A stretch of 64,000 bases of DNA from Flavobacterium sp. (GCA_015234525.1 JADGMX010000041.1:186001-250000), one strand, 5' to 3'. Numbered from the stretch's first letter, positions 34,284 through 43,978 are shown. Notes: generated by a model not told the origin, from the sequence alone. Numbers and translations are program-made.

Positions 34284-37200
34284 TTATCGTTTCATTGCGA
34301 AGTGAGCGCGGAATTCTTTTTTAATTCCTTCGTCGTCGTATTCAACCACAAACCAGTAATCTGTTGATGGAAGGTTGCTTCCGGTGTAGCTTCCGTCCCA
34401 ACCTGCGCCGTCGGTTTTAATTTTTGTAATCAATTTTCCGTATCTGTCAAAAATCGAAACTGCAGCTGATTGGTCGCGAAGATCTACAATGTTCCAGGTA
34501 TCGTTGATACCGTCGCCATTTGGCGTAAAGAATCGCGGATAGTTAATCACCATCGCGTTGATGGTTGTTACGCCACATCCGTTAAGGTCACGAACAGTAA
34601 TGGTGTGCATTCCCGAAGAGACGTTGTGGAAAACCGGATCGCTTTGGAACTGGCCGCCATCTAACTGATACACGTAATTTCCGGTTCCGGTTGCGATTAC
34701 TGTAATATTTTGGACTGTCGCGAAATCTTCACTTACGGTGTAAGCCACTGTTGCAGGCTCTGAGATCGATACCGTTACAGGCGTTGCAACCGACTCACAT
34801 CCGGTAGACGTGTTCTTTACAATAACCGTGTAAACTCCGGGTTGTGATGCCGTGTAATTGCTTGCTGTTCCAACAACAGTTCCAGCCTCGTTTCGCCACA
34901 CGAAAGTATGTCCGCTTGACGATAATCCGCTTGAGATTGTGTATGTGCCCAAAAGCGTTTGAGTTTCCGTATCGAAACAGATAAATCCGTCAGTTGGAGT
35001 TGGCTCAGGTAATCTGATGACCGTAATATTGATTGGTTTTGTGGTATAGCAATCAGGGGCAAGCGAATTTACCACGCGAACATAAACGGTTGGTGACGTT
35101 GATGAAGTGACCGCGTTTTGTCCGCTATTTGCGTCGTTCTGGGAGTTGTGGTAAGTCACACTAAACTCAGGACCAGTTTGCGATGCAAGCACCGAAGCGG
35201 TTAATTGCGTTAGTTCGAAGTTGAAAATACCATCGTTGGTTCCGTCTTCATCACATGTTTTTGTCAGCAATGCCGGAACCGTATGTGCAACCGGTGGATT
35301 AATGATAGTTACATCAAAAGAACTTTCATCATAACATGCCGGCGTAAAAGGTGATGCCGCATAAATGTAAATCGTCTTTGAAACATTAACTACATTTCCA
35401 GGATAAAGCTGTGTTCCGGTGGCTAATGGTCCTGTATAGTATTTGCCAAGGGTTAGTGTAGGAAGAACGTAGCTTCCGCAAGTAACAACATCTTCTAGTT
35501 CGTCTACATTGTAAACAGTTACCATAAACAATTCCTGATCAAAGCAGTTTACTTCAGTGCCTGTTTCAGCATAGATGTAAAGTTGCTGGCTAGCGGTAAG
35601 AACGTCGCCCGCATGAAGCATTTCCCCCTGACCGTTTGGAGCAGTAAAGTAGTTTCCTACTGCAATTGTCGGAAGCGTAAACGAATTACAAACATAGACA
35701 TCAGTCATTGGTTCAACCACCGGTGTTTTATTGATCGTAACTGTAAAAACATTCTCATCGCTACAATTGATACGTTCACCACTCTCAGTATATACGTAAA
35801 GTGTTGTAGTTTCAGTGATGATATCACCGGCATTTAACATTGCCGCATTATTTGCCGGGCCACCCGGATTTGCATAGTAATTTCCGATGTTCAGCGCTGG
35901 CAGTGTATAACTGTCACATGCGCTAACATTTTGAGGTTCGTCGGCCTGAACTGAGAAAATAAATAGTTCAAAACTGTTTTCAGCTGTACAACCTGTTTCC
36001 TCATCTCTGATAAAAATGTAGATGGTTTGAGACTCGGTAACCACTGAACCTGCAGCAAGCATTTCGCCGGTTCCGTTTGGTCCTGTGTAATAGTTTCCGG
36101 CACCAAGAGGTGTTAGCATATATCCGTTACAAACATCGATGTCAGAACGCGAATCGATTTCCGGCGCTTCATTGATCGTGACGATGAAACTTGTTTGATT
36201 GTAACATCCGGCAACAACCTGATTAAAGATATAAACACGTTGTGTGTGAGTCAACACATCGCCTGGGAAAAGTTGAGTACCTTGACCAGCTGGATGCGTA
36301 TAATACGTACCATTAGTTATTTCAGGTAGAACGTAAGTTTCACATGCTGAAACGTGCGGAAGCGTATCGACTTCTGGTTGCGAAATAGTAATGTTGATCG
36401 GGAAATTGATGATACAATCAGCTGAACCACTCGGAATGTACATATAAACCAATGTTGATTGACTGATTATAGTTCCACCCGGAATTTCGGTACCCGTTCC
36501 GTTTGGTCCGGTAAAGTATTTTGCAACCGAACTTTGTGGCAACGTATACGGATTGCACTGATGAATATCAGTCGGAGGATCCACGCCTATTACAACATCG
36601 AACGAAGCGGTATCGCTACAAACCGGATCTGTGGTTGTTGCAGCGTACACGTAAATTGTTTGAGAAGATGTGATTGGCGTTCCAAACGGAATTACATCAC
36701 CTTCGCCATTTGGCAGTGTGTAGTATTTACCAACCGTAAGCGCCGGTAAAACATATGATTGACAATCAAATACGGTTTCAAAAGTTCCGACTTCAACTTC
36801 CGGCAGAATTGTTACATCAAAATAAATATCGATGATACAAAACGGTTCGTTGAGTGTTTCATAATAGATATAAACGCGCTGAGATTCTGTTAAAACAGTT
36901 CCCGGGTTGAGGACTTCTCCACCGCCGGCAGGCTGAGTTCTAAATTTTCCGTATTCTAAAGTAGGCAACGTATAGCTTCCGCAGTAGCTTCCACTTCCGG
37001 GAGATAGTGTCAACGGATCGATAACCGTAACTTTAAATTTCGAGTTTGCAGCACAGTTTGGCGGACCACCCGGTTGGTTGAAGATAAAAATAGTCTGAGT
37101 TTCTGCGATCATATCACCGGCAAACATTTGCTCCCCTGAACCGTTGTTGGCCGTGAAATAATTTCCATTCTGCAATTCCGGTAAAATGAAACTTTCGCAG

Positions 37201-38870
37201 ACAATGATATCCTGAAATACGTCTACAGCCGGAACGGGGTTTAGAATCAGATTAAAACTTGTAAAGCTGACGCAAGCCGGATCATTGATGTTTTCAACGC
37301 GAACATAAATAATTTGACCGGTTGAATTATAATGATGCGGATTCGGAATCGGACTGATTCCAGCAATTGCATTTGCCTCTGAAGTGTAAAAGGTAACTTT
37401 ATTATAAGTAGCCGACTGACCGTTTAGAATCGTCGGAATAATGTTGTTCATGTTGTAGAATGCGTTGTGCAACGTACGTGATCGCTCACACATTTCCAGG
37501 TCAGCAGGTTGATGCGCAACAGCCGGAGGTGTGACTAGCAATTCGAACGACTTTACGACAAAACACGATCCCTGCGGATTTTTCACTCGGACATAAATCG
37601 TCTGATTTCCTGCACTTGCATAATTTAACGGAAGCGGGTTCACGTTGTTATCCGCATCAGCTTGGGTCAGGTGATATGAAATAACCGGTGGCGTCGCAAA
37701 ACCGGCGTTGATTAATGTTGAGTTTGCAGATAAATCAAAAATGTTGGTAGGATTTCCGCTGTCACATTTGTAAATATTCTTCGGATTTGGCGTTGAAACC
37801 TGCGTAAAATATTCAACTACAATCTGATCGCTAACCGGAATACAATCGCCGGCAACGTTCGTATAAGTTACACCATATGTTCCAGGAGTTGTAACGTTTA
37901 GCGTTGGTCCGTTTGCGCCAGAAATTGTCACGCCGTTTTTCGTCCACACAAATGTGTAACCTTCGGCAGTCAAATCAGTAGTTAAAGTATATGATTCGCC
38001 GCTACACACTGCCGTACTGTTGGCAACCAGCAAATCCGGACCAAGTACGTCCTGACCGATGTTAAAACTATCTGATGAAATGAAGATGGCTGAATCTGAT
38101 TCGTAGTCAGAACGATCCGCAATCACGAGTTTGATGTGATACGGAGTGTTTGGCGTCAACACAGCTGCCGCGTTCAATAGAACGGTTTGACCGTTAAAGT
38201 TTGTAGCCGATTCTGCCGCTGCCGATCCACCGTTAAAGCTTCCGAAATACTGCGCATTAGCAGACGCACAAGATGAGTTGTACAGGAAATCGCGGATGGT
38301 TACCACTGAGATCGGAGTGTTAGTATTGGGAACGATCGCCAAGTTTGTAGTGACACCGGTTAATTGGTTGGTCAACAAAAAGGCAAACGCATCAGAAAAC
38401 TGACACTGAAAATTTCCGTATTCCTCAGAAGCGAATACGAAATCGAAATTAAAGTGAGACGAAATCGGCGTAAAGTCGAATTCCAATACCGTGGCATTTA
38501 CAGACGACATTGAAATTCCGGCTTGCGCCAAGGTGTTCTCAAGATCAGAATCTCCGGGCCATGTTTGCGACCCTTCATTTAAGAATGTGGTATTCGGTCC
38601 TTGAGCGCTCGCCGCAGAACCGGTCGACAGGACGACCCCGGCAGTCATTGGGAAATTCGGATTCGTATTTTGAAAGAATCCAATACCGTTAGACGATCCA
38701 AAGTTACTTCCTGTCGACCACGTAATGTTTGTAGCCGATACACAAGGTGAGTTAATCAACACATTGTTCACCAGTTGGGGGACTGTGTGAGAAGTTGTGC
38801 TGACTTCGATTGCTTGTCCATGCGCCCAAACTGCGGCGAATAAAGACACGATTAGTAATAATTTTTTCAT
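34284..38870 (-). CDS. Large T9SS type B surface protein with nine repeats (adhesin-like)
   Basis: The 1528-residue protein has a signal peptide (MKKLLLIVSLFAAVWAHGQ), a choice-of-anchor L domain (about 20-260, with SSGSAASAQGPN-type and FDFVFASEEYG motifs), an Ig/PKD-like part and nine consecutive repeats of about 70 residues, each with the core CxSYxLPxL, YYTxPNGxG and SQTIYIY, and one more Cys near the end of each unit. It ends in a gliding-motility-associated type B sorting domain: FFTPNGDGINDTW...YGKLITKI. Such a domain directs export by the T9SS and surface attachment. Adhesion or gliding is likely; the ligand is unknown. Two 17-bp direct repeats precede its promoter. Confidence 0.93.
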   Translation of the reverse strand: MKKLLLIVSLFAAVWAHGQAIEVSTTSHTVPQLVNNVLINSPCVSATNITWSTGSNFGSSNGIGFFQNTNPNFPMTAGVVLSTGSAASAQGPNTTFLNEGSQTWPGDSDLENTLAQAGISMSSVNATVLEFDFTPISSHFNFDFVFASEEYGNFQCQFSDAFAFLLTNQLTGVTTNLAIVPNTNTPISVVTIRDFLYNSSCASANAQYFGSFNGGSAAAESATNFNGQTVLLNAAAVLTPNTPYHIKLVIADRSDYESDSAIFISSDSFNIGQDVLGPDLLVANSTAVCSGESYTLTTDLTAEGYTFVWTKNGVTISGANGPTLNVTTPGTYGVTYTNVAGDCIPVSDQIVVEYFTQVSTPNPKNIYKCDSGNPTNIFDLSANSTLINAGFATPPVISYHLTQADADNNVNPLPLNYASAGNQTIYVRVKNPQGSCFVVKSFELLVTPPAVAHQPADLEMCERSRTLHNAFYNMNNIIPTILNGQSATYNKVTFYTSEANAIAGISPIPNPHHYNSTGQIIYVRVENINDPACVSFTSFNLILNPVPAVDVFQDIIVCESFILPELQNGNYFTANNGSGEQMFAGDMIAETQTIFIFNQPGGPPNCAANSKFKVTVIDPLTLSPGSGSYCGSYTLPTLEYGKFRTQPAGGGEVLNPGTVLTESQRVYIYYETLNEPFCIIDIYFDVTILPEVEVGTFETVFDCQSYVLPALTVGKYYTLPNGEGDVIPFGTPITSSQTIYVYAATTTDPVCSDTASFDVVIGVDPPTDIHQCNPYTLPQSSVAKYFTGPNGTGTEIPGGTIISQSTLVYMYIPSGSADCIINFPINITISQPEVDTLPHVSACETYVLPEITNGTYYTHPAGQGTQLFPGDVLTHTQRVYIFNQVVAGCYNQTSFIVTINEAPEIDSRSDIDVCNGYMLTPLGAGNYYTGPNGTGEMLAAGSVVTESQTIYIFIRDEETGCTAENSFELFIFSVQADEPQNVSACDSYTLPALNIGNYYANPGGPANNAAMLNAGDIITETTTLYVYTESGERINCSDENVFTVTINKTPVVEPMTDVYVCNSFTLPTIAVGNYFTAPNGQGEMLHAGDVLTASQQLYIYAETGTEVNCFDQELFMVTVYNVDELEDVVTCGSYVLPTLTLGKYYTGPLATGTQLYPGNVVNVSKTIYIYAASPFTPACYDESSFDVTIINPPVAHTVPALLTKTCDEDGTNDGIFNFELTQLTASVLASQTGPEFSVTYHNSQNDANSGQNAVTSSTSPTVYVRVVNSLAPDCYTTKPINITVIRLPEPTPTDGFICFDTETQTLLGTYTISSGLSSSGHTFVWRNEAGTVVGTASNYTASQPGVYTVIVKNTSTGCESVATPVTVSISEPATVAYTVSEDFATVQNITVIATGTGNYVYQLDGGQFQSDPVFHNVSSGMHTITVRDLNGCGVTTINAMVINYPRFFTPNGDGINDTWNIVDLRDQSAAVSIFDRYGKLITKIKTDGAGWDGSYTGSNLPSTDYWFVVEYDDEGIKKEFRAHFAMKR

Positions 38871-38889
38871 GGGGTTTATTTTGACAAGG

Positions 38890-38897
38890 CAAATATT
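38890..38897 (-). promoter_or_regulatory. Possible -7 element of the T9SS type B protein gene
   Basis: AATATTTG on the minus strand (7 of 8 matches to TAnnTTTG) lies 19 bases before the ATG at 38870. Confidence 0.35.
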
Positions 38898-38903
38898 TAC
38901 TCA

Positions 38904-38940
38904 AAAATCGGTAAAATGCAAATAAAATCGGTAAAATGCA
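38904..38940 (-). promoter_or_regulatory. Two 17-bp direct repeats upstream of the surface-protein promoter
   Basis: AAAATCGGTAAAATGCA occurs at 38904-38920 and again at 38924-38940, exactly 20 bases apart (two turns of DNA). They occupy the -15 to -55 region relative to the likely start site. An operator for a dimeric or paired regulator is a reasonable guess. Confidence 0.5.
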
Positions 38941-39039
38941 CAAAATAAAATAATATGAAAGAAGTTTCGCACAATAATATGTTGTTTGTCGATGTTTTTT
39001 TTAGCGTGTAAATTCAATTTTCACCTCACGGTTTTGCGT

Positions 39040-39047
39040 TATCTTTG
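39040..39047 (+). promoter_or_regulatory. -7 element of argS
   Basis: TATCTTTG matches TAnnTTTG exactly and ends 20 bases before the ATG at 39068. Confidence 0.6.
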
Positions 39048-39067
39048 CGCTTTTAAATTTTTATCCG

Positions 39068-40846
39068 ATGACCATTACGCAAATACTTTTGCCGCACGTA
39101 CAAACCGCGATCAATTCGCTTTTTGACCTTGAATCTGTAAAAATTGAATTTCAGGCGACTCGCAAGGACTTTCAAGGCGATATTACTGTTGTTCTGTTTC
39201 CCCTTGTCAAGCTCACGCGCAGCAATCCGGCTGAACTTGGTCAGAAGATCGGTGAGTACCTGGTTGAAAACGTTAGCGAAGTGTCAGCCTTCAACGTGGT
39301 TTCAGGATTTTTGAACATCGTCATATCGGATCAATTCTATATCCAATATTTCAATTCGATCCGGAATGCCGAAAATTTTGGGTTCGTCACTTCATCCGAC
39401 GAAAGTCAGGCCATCATGGTCGAATACGCATCGCCAAATACTAATAAACCGCTTCACCTCGGACATATCCGAAACATATTACTTGGAAATTCTGTTGCCG
39501 AGATTCTGAAAGCCGCAGGAAATAAAGTTTACAAAACACAAATTATCAACGACCGCGGAATCCACATTTGTAAGTCGATGCTTGCGTGGAAAATGTTCGG
39601 CAATCTCGAAACTCCGGAATCGTCAAATCTAAAGGGCGATAAGCTTGTTGGAAATTACTATGTGGCGTTTGATAAAGAATATAAGAATCAAATCAATGCG
39701 CTGATTGCAGAGGGTAAATCTGAAGACGAAGCCAAAAAGCAGGCGCCGATTATGGTTGAAGCTCAGGAAATGCTACAGAAATGGGAAGCTGCAGATCCTG
39801 GAGTGATCGAACTTTGGAAACGCATGAATCAATGGGTTTATGACGGATTCGAACAAACCTTCGACAGCTTAGGCGTTGGCTTCGACAAAAATTATTATGA
39901 AAGTGATACCTATTTGTTAGGTAAAGATGTGGTGGCATACGGACTCGAGAAAGGTATTTTTGAAAGAGATCCCGACGGTTCAGTTTGGATCGATCTTACC
40001 GAGGACGGACTTGACCGAAAAATTGTACTTCGCTCAGACAATACCGCCGTTTATATAACTCAGGACATTGGTACGGCGATTCAGCGTACAAAAGACTTCC
40101 CAAATGTAACCGGTATGGTTTACACCGTTGGTAACGAACAGGAATATCACTTTAAAGTACTTTTTCTGATACTTAAGAAACTCGGTTTTGAATGGGCCGA
40201 AAATCTTTACCACCTGTCATACGGAATGGTTGACCTTCCATCGGGCAAAATGAAATCGCGCGAGGGTACTGTCGTAGATGCTGACGATCTCATCACCGAA
40301 ATGGTCGATACCGCACAGTCGATTTCTGAGGAACTTGGCAAACTTGATGGATATTCTGATCAGGAAAAAGCGGAACTCTATAAAATAATCGGTTTGGGCG
40401 CGCTGAAATATTATATCTTAAAGGTTGATCCTAAGAAGCGAATTTTGTTCGATCCGGCTGAATCAGTCGACTTCGCGGGGAATACCGGTCCGTTTATTCA
40501 ATATACCTATGCCCGAATCATGTCAATCTTGCGAAAAGCTGATTTCTCGTATGATACTGACGCCTCGATCGAAACATTACACGAAAAGGAAAAAACGTTG
40601 GTTCAGCAATTGGCGATGTTTCCTGATGTGATTCAGAACGCTGCCGCAACACACTCGCCGGCGCTTATCGCAAATTACACGTACGATTTGGTTAAAGAAT
40701 ATAATTCTTTTTATCAGTCGGTGCCGATTCACGGCGAAGCCGACTTGACTATTAAAACTTTTAGAGTGTCGCTTTCAAAACGCGTTGCAGATACTATCGA
40801 ATCGGCATTAAAACTTCTCGGAATTAGCGTTCCCGAGCGTATGTAG
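39068..40846 (+). CDS. argS: Arginine-tRNA ligase
   Basis: Class I synthetase that charges tRNA-Arg. The 592-residue protein has the N-terminal Add-1 domain (about 1-100), the HIGH-type motif HLGHIRN in SPNTNKPLHLGHIR, the KMSKS-like LPSGKMKSREGTVV and a C-terminal DALR anticodon-binding domain (about 470-592, NTGPFIQYTYAR and YTYDLVKEYNSFY). Start and length fit the family. It has its own promoter. Confidence 0.97.
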   Translation: MTITQILLPHVQTAINSLFDLESVKIEFQATRKDFQGDITVVLFPLVKLTRSNPAELGQKIGEYLVENVSEVSAFNVVSGFLNIVISDQFYIQYFNSIRNAENFGFVTSSDESQAIMVEYASPNTNKPLHLGHIRNILLGNSVAEILKAAGNKVYKTQIINDRGIHICKSMLAWKMFGNLETPESSNLKGDKLVGNYYVAFDKEYKNQINALIAEGKSEDEAKKQAPIMVEAQEMLQKWEAADPGVIELWKRMNQWVYDGFEQTFDSLGVGFDKNYYESDTYLLGKDVVAYGLEKGIFERDPDGSVWIDLTEDGLDRKIVLRSDNTAVYITQDIGTAIQRTKDFPNVTGMVYTVGNEQEYHFKVLFLILKKLGFEWAENLYHLSYGMVDLPSGKMKSREGTVVDADDLITEMVDTAQSISEELGKLDGYSDQEKAELYKIIGLGALKYYILKVDPKKRILFDPAESVDFAGNTGPFIQYTYARIMSILRKADFSYDTDASIETLHEKEKTLVQQLAMFPDVIQNAAATHSPALIANYTYDLVKEYNSFYQSVPIHGEADLTIKTFRVSLSKRVADTIESALKLLGISVPERM

Positions 40847-40898
40847 CACAATAACTTGTAAATATTTAACGTTGAAATTGACTAAAAAATTAATATTT

Positions 40899-41348
40899 AT
40901 GAGAAATTATCTGATCATGCTATTTATGGCAGCGGGCACATTAGTGACTTTTTCAAGTTGCGATGACGATGAGGATAATCCGATCAACAACGGACCGAGT
41001 CGCGCGCAAGTTGAACAAGTAATGCAAGGCGGTGATTGGCGAGTAACCAATTTTAGTGAAGCCGGAACCAATCACACCGATTATTTCACGAATTACGATT
41101 TTACCTTTGGTCTATCAAACGTCCTTACGGCAACAAACGGAACCGATACTCAAGTCGGAATATGGTCTGTTGACGATGACGATGATGACGACGATGTAGA
41201 TTTCAACATCATCTTTGCAGGAGCCGGAAATTTTAGTGAGCTTACCGAAGACTGGGACATTGTCGAATTGACAACTACTAAAATTCGGTTGCGAAATGTA
41301 AATGATGGTGGCGGCGGAACTGATCTTCTAACGTTTGAAAAGAACTAA
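40899..41348 (+). CDS. Exported lipoprotein of unknown function with acidic runs
   Basis: The 149-residue protein starts MRNYLIMLFMAAGTLVTF and has a lipobox Cys (SSC) followed by DDDEDNP. A second acidic stretch of eight Asp lies near residue 95. The remaining sequence (QGGDWRVTNFSE, TFGLSNVLTA, GIWSVDDD, ELTTTKIRLRN) resembles lipocalin-like calycin proteins of Bacteroidota. The Asp runs could bind calcium, but this is a guess. The nine upstream codons of the longer frame were rejected because they place charged residues before the signal peptide. A bidirectional terminator follows. Confidence 0.75.
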   Translation: MRNYLIMLFMAAGTLVTFSSCDDDEDNPINNGPSRAQVEQVMQGGDWRVTNFSEAGTNHTDYFTNYDFTFGLSNVLTATNGTDTQVGIWSVDDDDDDDDVDFNIIFAGAGNFSELTEDWDIVELTTTKIRLRNVNDGGGGTDLLTFEKN

Positions 41349-41350
41349 TA

Positions 41351-41385
41351 AAAAAAGCCTTTAGCAAATCAGCTAAAGGCTTTTT
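41351..41385. terminator. Bidirectional terminator between two lipoprotein genes
   Basis: AAAAAGCCTTTAGC (41352-41365) pairs with GCTAAAGGCTTTTT (41372-41385) around a 6-base loop. T and A runs flank both sides, so it can end transcription from either strand. The stop codon of the small minus-strand lipoprotein lies inside its stem. Confidence 0.85.
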
Positions 41386-41528
41386 GGTATTTTGCCGGTT
41401 CCGTTGGTTGCACCGTTTGTTCCGGTCCGGTCGGCGGCAGATCCGCGAATGTTGTTTTGCGAACTGCACGATATTCCAAATACTGCGATCAGCATCAAAG
41501 CCAACCATTTTGTTCGTAGCTTTTTCAT
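41373..41528 (-). CDS. Small lipoprotein, 51 residues
   Basis: Reading from the ATG at 41528 gives MKKLRTKWLALMLIAVFGIS followed by Cys21, a clean lipoprotein signal with lipobox GIS-C. The mature part (SSQNNIRGSAADRTGTNGAT) is short, polar and Thr/Gly-rich, as in several tiny flavobacterial lipoproteins. A promoter with both elements lies at 41611-41639, and the stop codon is within the terminator. The frame is below common length cut-offs and easily missed. Function unknown. Confidence 0.72.
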   Translation of the reverse strand: MKKLRTKWLALMLIAVFGISCSSQNNIRGSAADRTGTNGATNGTGKIPKSL

Positions 41529-41610
41529 AACACTCAATTTTTATTAAAAGTACACAACACCCATAACTACACCCTACAAAATTCGCCGATTGTCTTATAT
41601 AATTTACTGT

Positions 41611-41639
41611 CAAATTTACTCGGCGACTTAAAAATCAAA
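41611..41639 (-). promoter_or_regulatory. Promoter of the small lipoprotein gene (-33/-7)
   Basis: On the minus strand TTTG (41639-41636) and TAAATTTG (41618-41611) are 17 bases apart. The message would have a leader of about 75 bases. Confidence 0.6.
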
Positions 41640-41643
41640 TCAT

Positions 41644-41651
41644 TAAATTTG
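41644..41651 (+). promoter_or_regulatory. -7 element of ffh
   Basis: TAAATTTG matches TAnnTTTG exactly, 17 bases before the ATG at 41669. It is divergent from the lipoprotein promoter and partly overlaps its upstream part. Confidence 0.55.
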
Positions 41652-41668
41652 CAGCTAAAATTCAGAAC

Positions 41669-43006
41669 ATGTTCGATAATTTAAGCGAAAAATTAGACAA
41701 AGCCTTTCACATATTAAAAGGTCACGGGAAAATCACCGAAGTAAACGTTGCCGAAACTTTAAAGGAAGTTAGACGTGCGCTACTCGATGCCGATGTCAAC
41801 TTTAAAATTGCCAAAGAATTTACTGCTAAAGTAAAGGAGAAAGCGATCGGACAAAATGTATTGACCACGCTTCAGCCCGGCCAACTTCTGGTAAAACTCG
41901 TTAAAGACGAATTAACCGAATTAATGGGTGGCGATGTTGCCGGCGTCAACCTTTCCGGAAATCCGACCGTCATCCTGATGTCAGGACTTCAAGGTTCCGG
42001 TAAAACAACTTTCTCGGGAAAGCTTGCCAATTATCTGAAAACTAAAAAGAACAAAAAACCGCTGCTTGTTGCCTGTGATATCTATCGCCCGGCGGCAATC
42101 AACCAATTACACGTGGTTGGTGGTCAAATCGGTGTTGAGGTTTATTCTGAACCCGAAAATAAAAATCCTGTCGAAATCGCTCAAAATGCGATCAAGCATG
42201 CCAAAGCAAATGGTTTTAACGTGGTCATTGTCGATACGGCCGGTCGTTTAGCTGTTGATGAGCAAATGATGAATGAAATTGCAAATGTGCATCAGGCGAT
42301 CCAGCCACAGGAAACCCTATTTGTGGTTGATGCCATGACTGGTCAGGATGCGGTTAATACGGCAAAAGCGTTTAACGACCGACTCAATTTTGACGGTGTG
42401 ATCCTGACAAAACTCGACGGTGACACGCGCGGTGGTGCGGCCATTTCAATTAAATCTGTTGTCAACAAGCCGATTAAGTTTGTTGGTACGGGTGAGAAAA
42501 TGGAAGCAATCGACGTGTTTTATCCTTCACGTATGGCGGAGCGAATCCTCGGAATGGGAGACGTTATCTCGCTTGTTGAGCGCGCACAAGAACAATTCGA
42601 CGAAGAAGAAGCTCGCAAACTCCAAAAGAAAATCGCCAAAAATGAATTCGGTTTCGACGATTTCTTAAACCAAATCCAACAGGTTAAGAAAATGGGTAAC
42701 ATGAAGGATTTGGTCGGAATGATTCCGGGCGCGTCTAAAGCCATGAAAGATGTTGAGATCGAAGATGATGCTTTTAAACATATCGAAGCGATTATCCACT
42801 CGATGACGCCAATCGAACGCAAGAAACCATCAATCATCGACGTTAAACGTAAAAACCGGATCGCAAAAGGAAGCGGAACCAAAATCGAGCAAGTCAATCA
42901 ACTCATGAAACAATTCGATCAAATGAGCAAGATGATGAAAATGATGCAAGGTCCGGGCGGAAAAAATCTGATGAAAATGATGGGCGGAATGAAAGGAATG
43001 AAATAA
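41669..43006 (+). CDS. ffh: Signal recognition particle protein Ffh
   Basis: Ffh binds 4.5S RNA and signal sequences to deliver nascent membrane proteins to FtsY. The 445-residue protein has the helical N domain, a GTPase G domain with GLQGSGKTT, DTAGR and TKLDGDTRGGAA, and a Met-rich M domain ending MKMMQGPGGKNLMKMMGGMK. The M domain includes the RNA-binding GSGT segment (IAKGSGTKI). Complete and typical. Confidence 0.97.
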   Translation: MFDNLSEKLDKAFHILKGHGKITEVNVAETLKEVRRALLDADVNFKIAKEFTAKVKEKAIGQNVLTTLQPGQLLVKLVKDELTELMGGDVAGVNLSGNPTVILMSGLQGSGKTTFSGKLANYLKTKKNKKPLLVACDIYRPAAINQLHVVGGQIGVEVYSEPENKNPVEIAQNAIKHAKANGFNVVIVDTAGRLAVDEQMMNEIANVHQAIQPQETLFVVDAMTGQDAVNTAKAFNDRLNFDGVILTKLDGDTRGGAAISIKSVVNKPIKFVGTGEKMEAIDVFYPSRMAERILGMGDVISLVERAQEQFDEEEARKLQKKIAKNEFGFDDFLNQIQQVKKMGNMKDLVGMIPGASKAMKDVEIEDDAFKHIEAIIHSMTPIERKKPSIIDVKRKNRIAKGSGTKIEQVNQLMKQFDQMSKMMKMMQGPGGKNLMKMMGGMKGMK

Positions 43007-43096
43007 TGAAGTTTCTCAAACCCGACATTTCAAATCATTAATATTTTAAAACCTTTCGAATAGCTAACTACCAACTACAACCACTACACAACTACA

Positions 43097-43978
43097 ATGC
43101 AAATACTTGACGGGAAAAAGATCTCTGAGGAAATCAAAAATGAGATTACGGCTGAGGTCGAACAAATGAAACGCAACGGCGAAAAAGTGCCGCATCTTGC
43201 CGCAATTATCGTCGGAAACGACGGCGCAAGTTTAACCTATGTCGGAAGTAAGGTTAAGGCGTGCGAGCGTGTCGGTTTCGAATCGACGTTGATCAAAATG
43301 CCAAGCACAACCTCTGAAGCTGAATTGCTCAAAAAGATCCGCCAACTCAACAACGACGACAATATCGACGGCTTCATCGTTCAACTTCCGCTGCCAAAAC
43401 AAATCGACACTCAAAAGGTACTGATGGCGGTCGATCCAAGCAAGGACGTCGACGGGTTCCATCCTGAAAATTTCGGAAAAATGGCGCTCGATATGACCAC
43501 GTTCATTCCGGCAACTCCATTCGGAATTCTCGAACTTCTCGAACGTTACAACGTAACCACGCAAGGGAAACACACCGTAGTTATTGGCCGAAGCCATATC
43601 GTTGGCCGACCAATGAGCATCTTAATGGGTCGAAAAGGTTTTCCCGGAAATTCAACCGTAACGCTGACGCACAGCTACACTAAAAATATCGCGCAAATCA
43701 CCACTCAAGCCGACATTATTATTACCGCGCTCGGCGTTCCGAATTATCTGAAAGCAGAAATGATCAAAGACGATGCGGTGGTAATCGACGTTGGAATCAC
43801 GCGCGTTGAAGACAAAGATTCAGAAAAAGGGTATAAGATTACCGGAGATGTCGATTTCGAAAACGTGAGCAAAAAAGCATCTTATATTACGCCGGTTCCG
43901 GGTGGAGTAGGACCGATGACAATCGCAATGCTACTCAAAAATACGCTTTTGGCACGCGAACAAAAACGGAACCTATAA
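43097..43978 (+). CDS. folD: Bifunctional methylenetetrahydrofolate dehydrogenase/methenyltetrahydrofolate cyclohydrolase
   Basis: FolD interconverts 5,10-methylene-, methenyl- and 10-formyl-tetrahydrofolate using NADP. The 293-residue protein shows the catalytic YVGSKVKACE (Tyr and Lys), the QLPLP motif, DVDGFHPEN, the dinucleotide site VIGRSHIVGRP and the C-terminal PVPGGVGPMTIAML. It follows ffh by 90 bases; cotranscription is possible but not certain. Confidence 0.97.
   Translation: MQILDGKKISEEIKNEITAEVEQMKRNGEKVPHLAAIIVGNDGASLTYVGSKVKACERVGFESTLIKMPSTTSEAELLKKIRQLNNDDNIDGFIVQLPLPKQIDTQKVLMAVDPSKDVDGFHPENFGKMALDMTTFIPATPFGILELLERYNVTTQGKHTVVIGRSHIVGRPMSILMGRKGFPGNSTVTLTHSYTKNIAQITTQADIIITALGVPNYLKAEMIKDDAVVIDVGITRVEDKDSEKGYKITGDVDFENVSKKASYITPVPGGVGPMTIAMLLKNTLLAREQKRNL

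Noticed and set aside
41278..41613. A minus-strand reading frame of 111 codons overlapping the small lipoprotein gene in another frame
   Set aside because: It lacks a signal peptide or family pattern, runs into the coding part of the plus-strand lipoprotein, and the 51-codon frame with signal peptide and promoter explains the region better.
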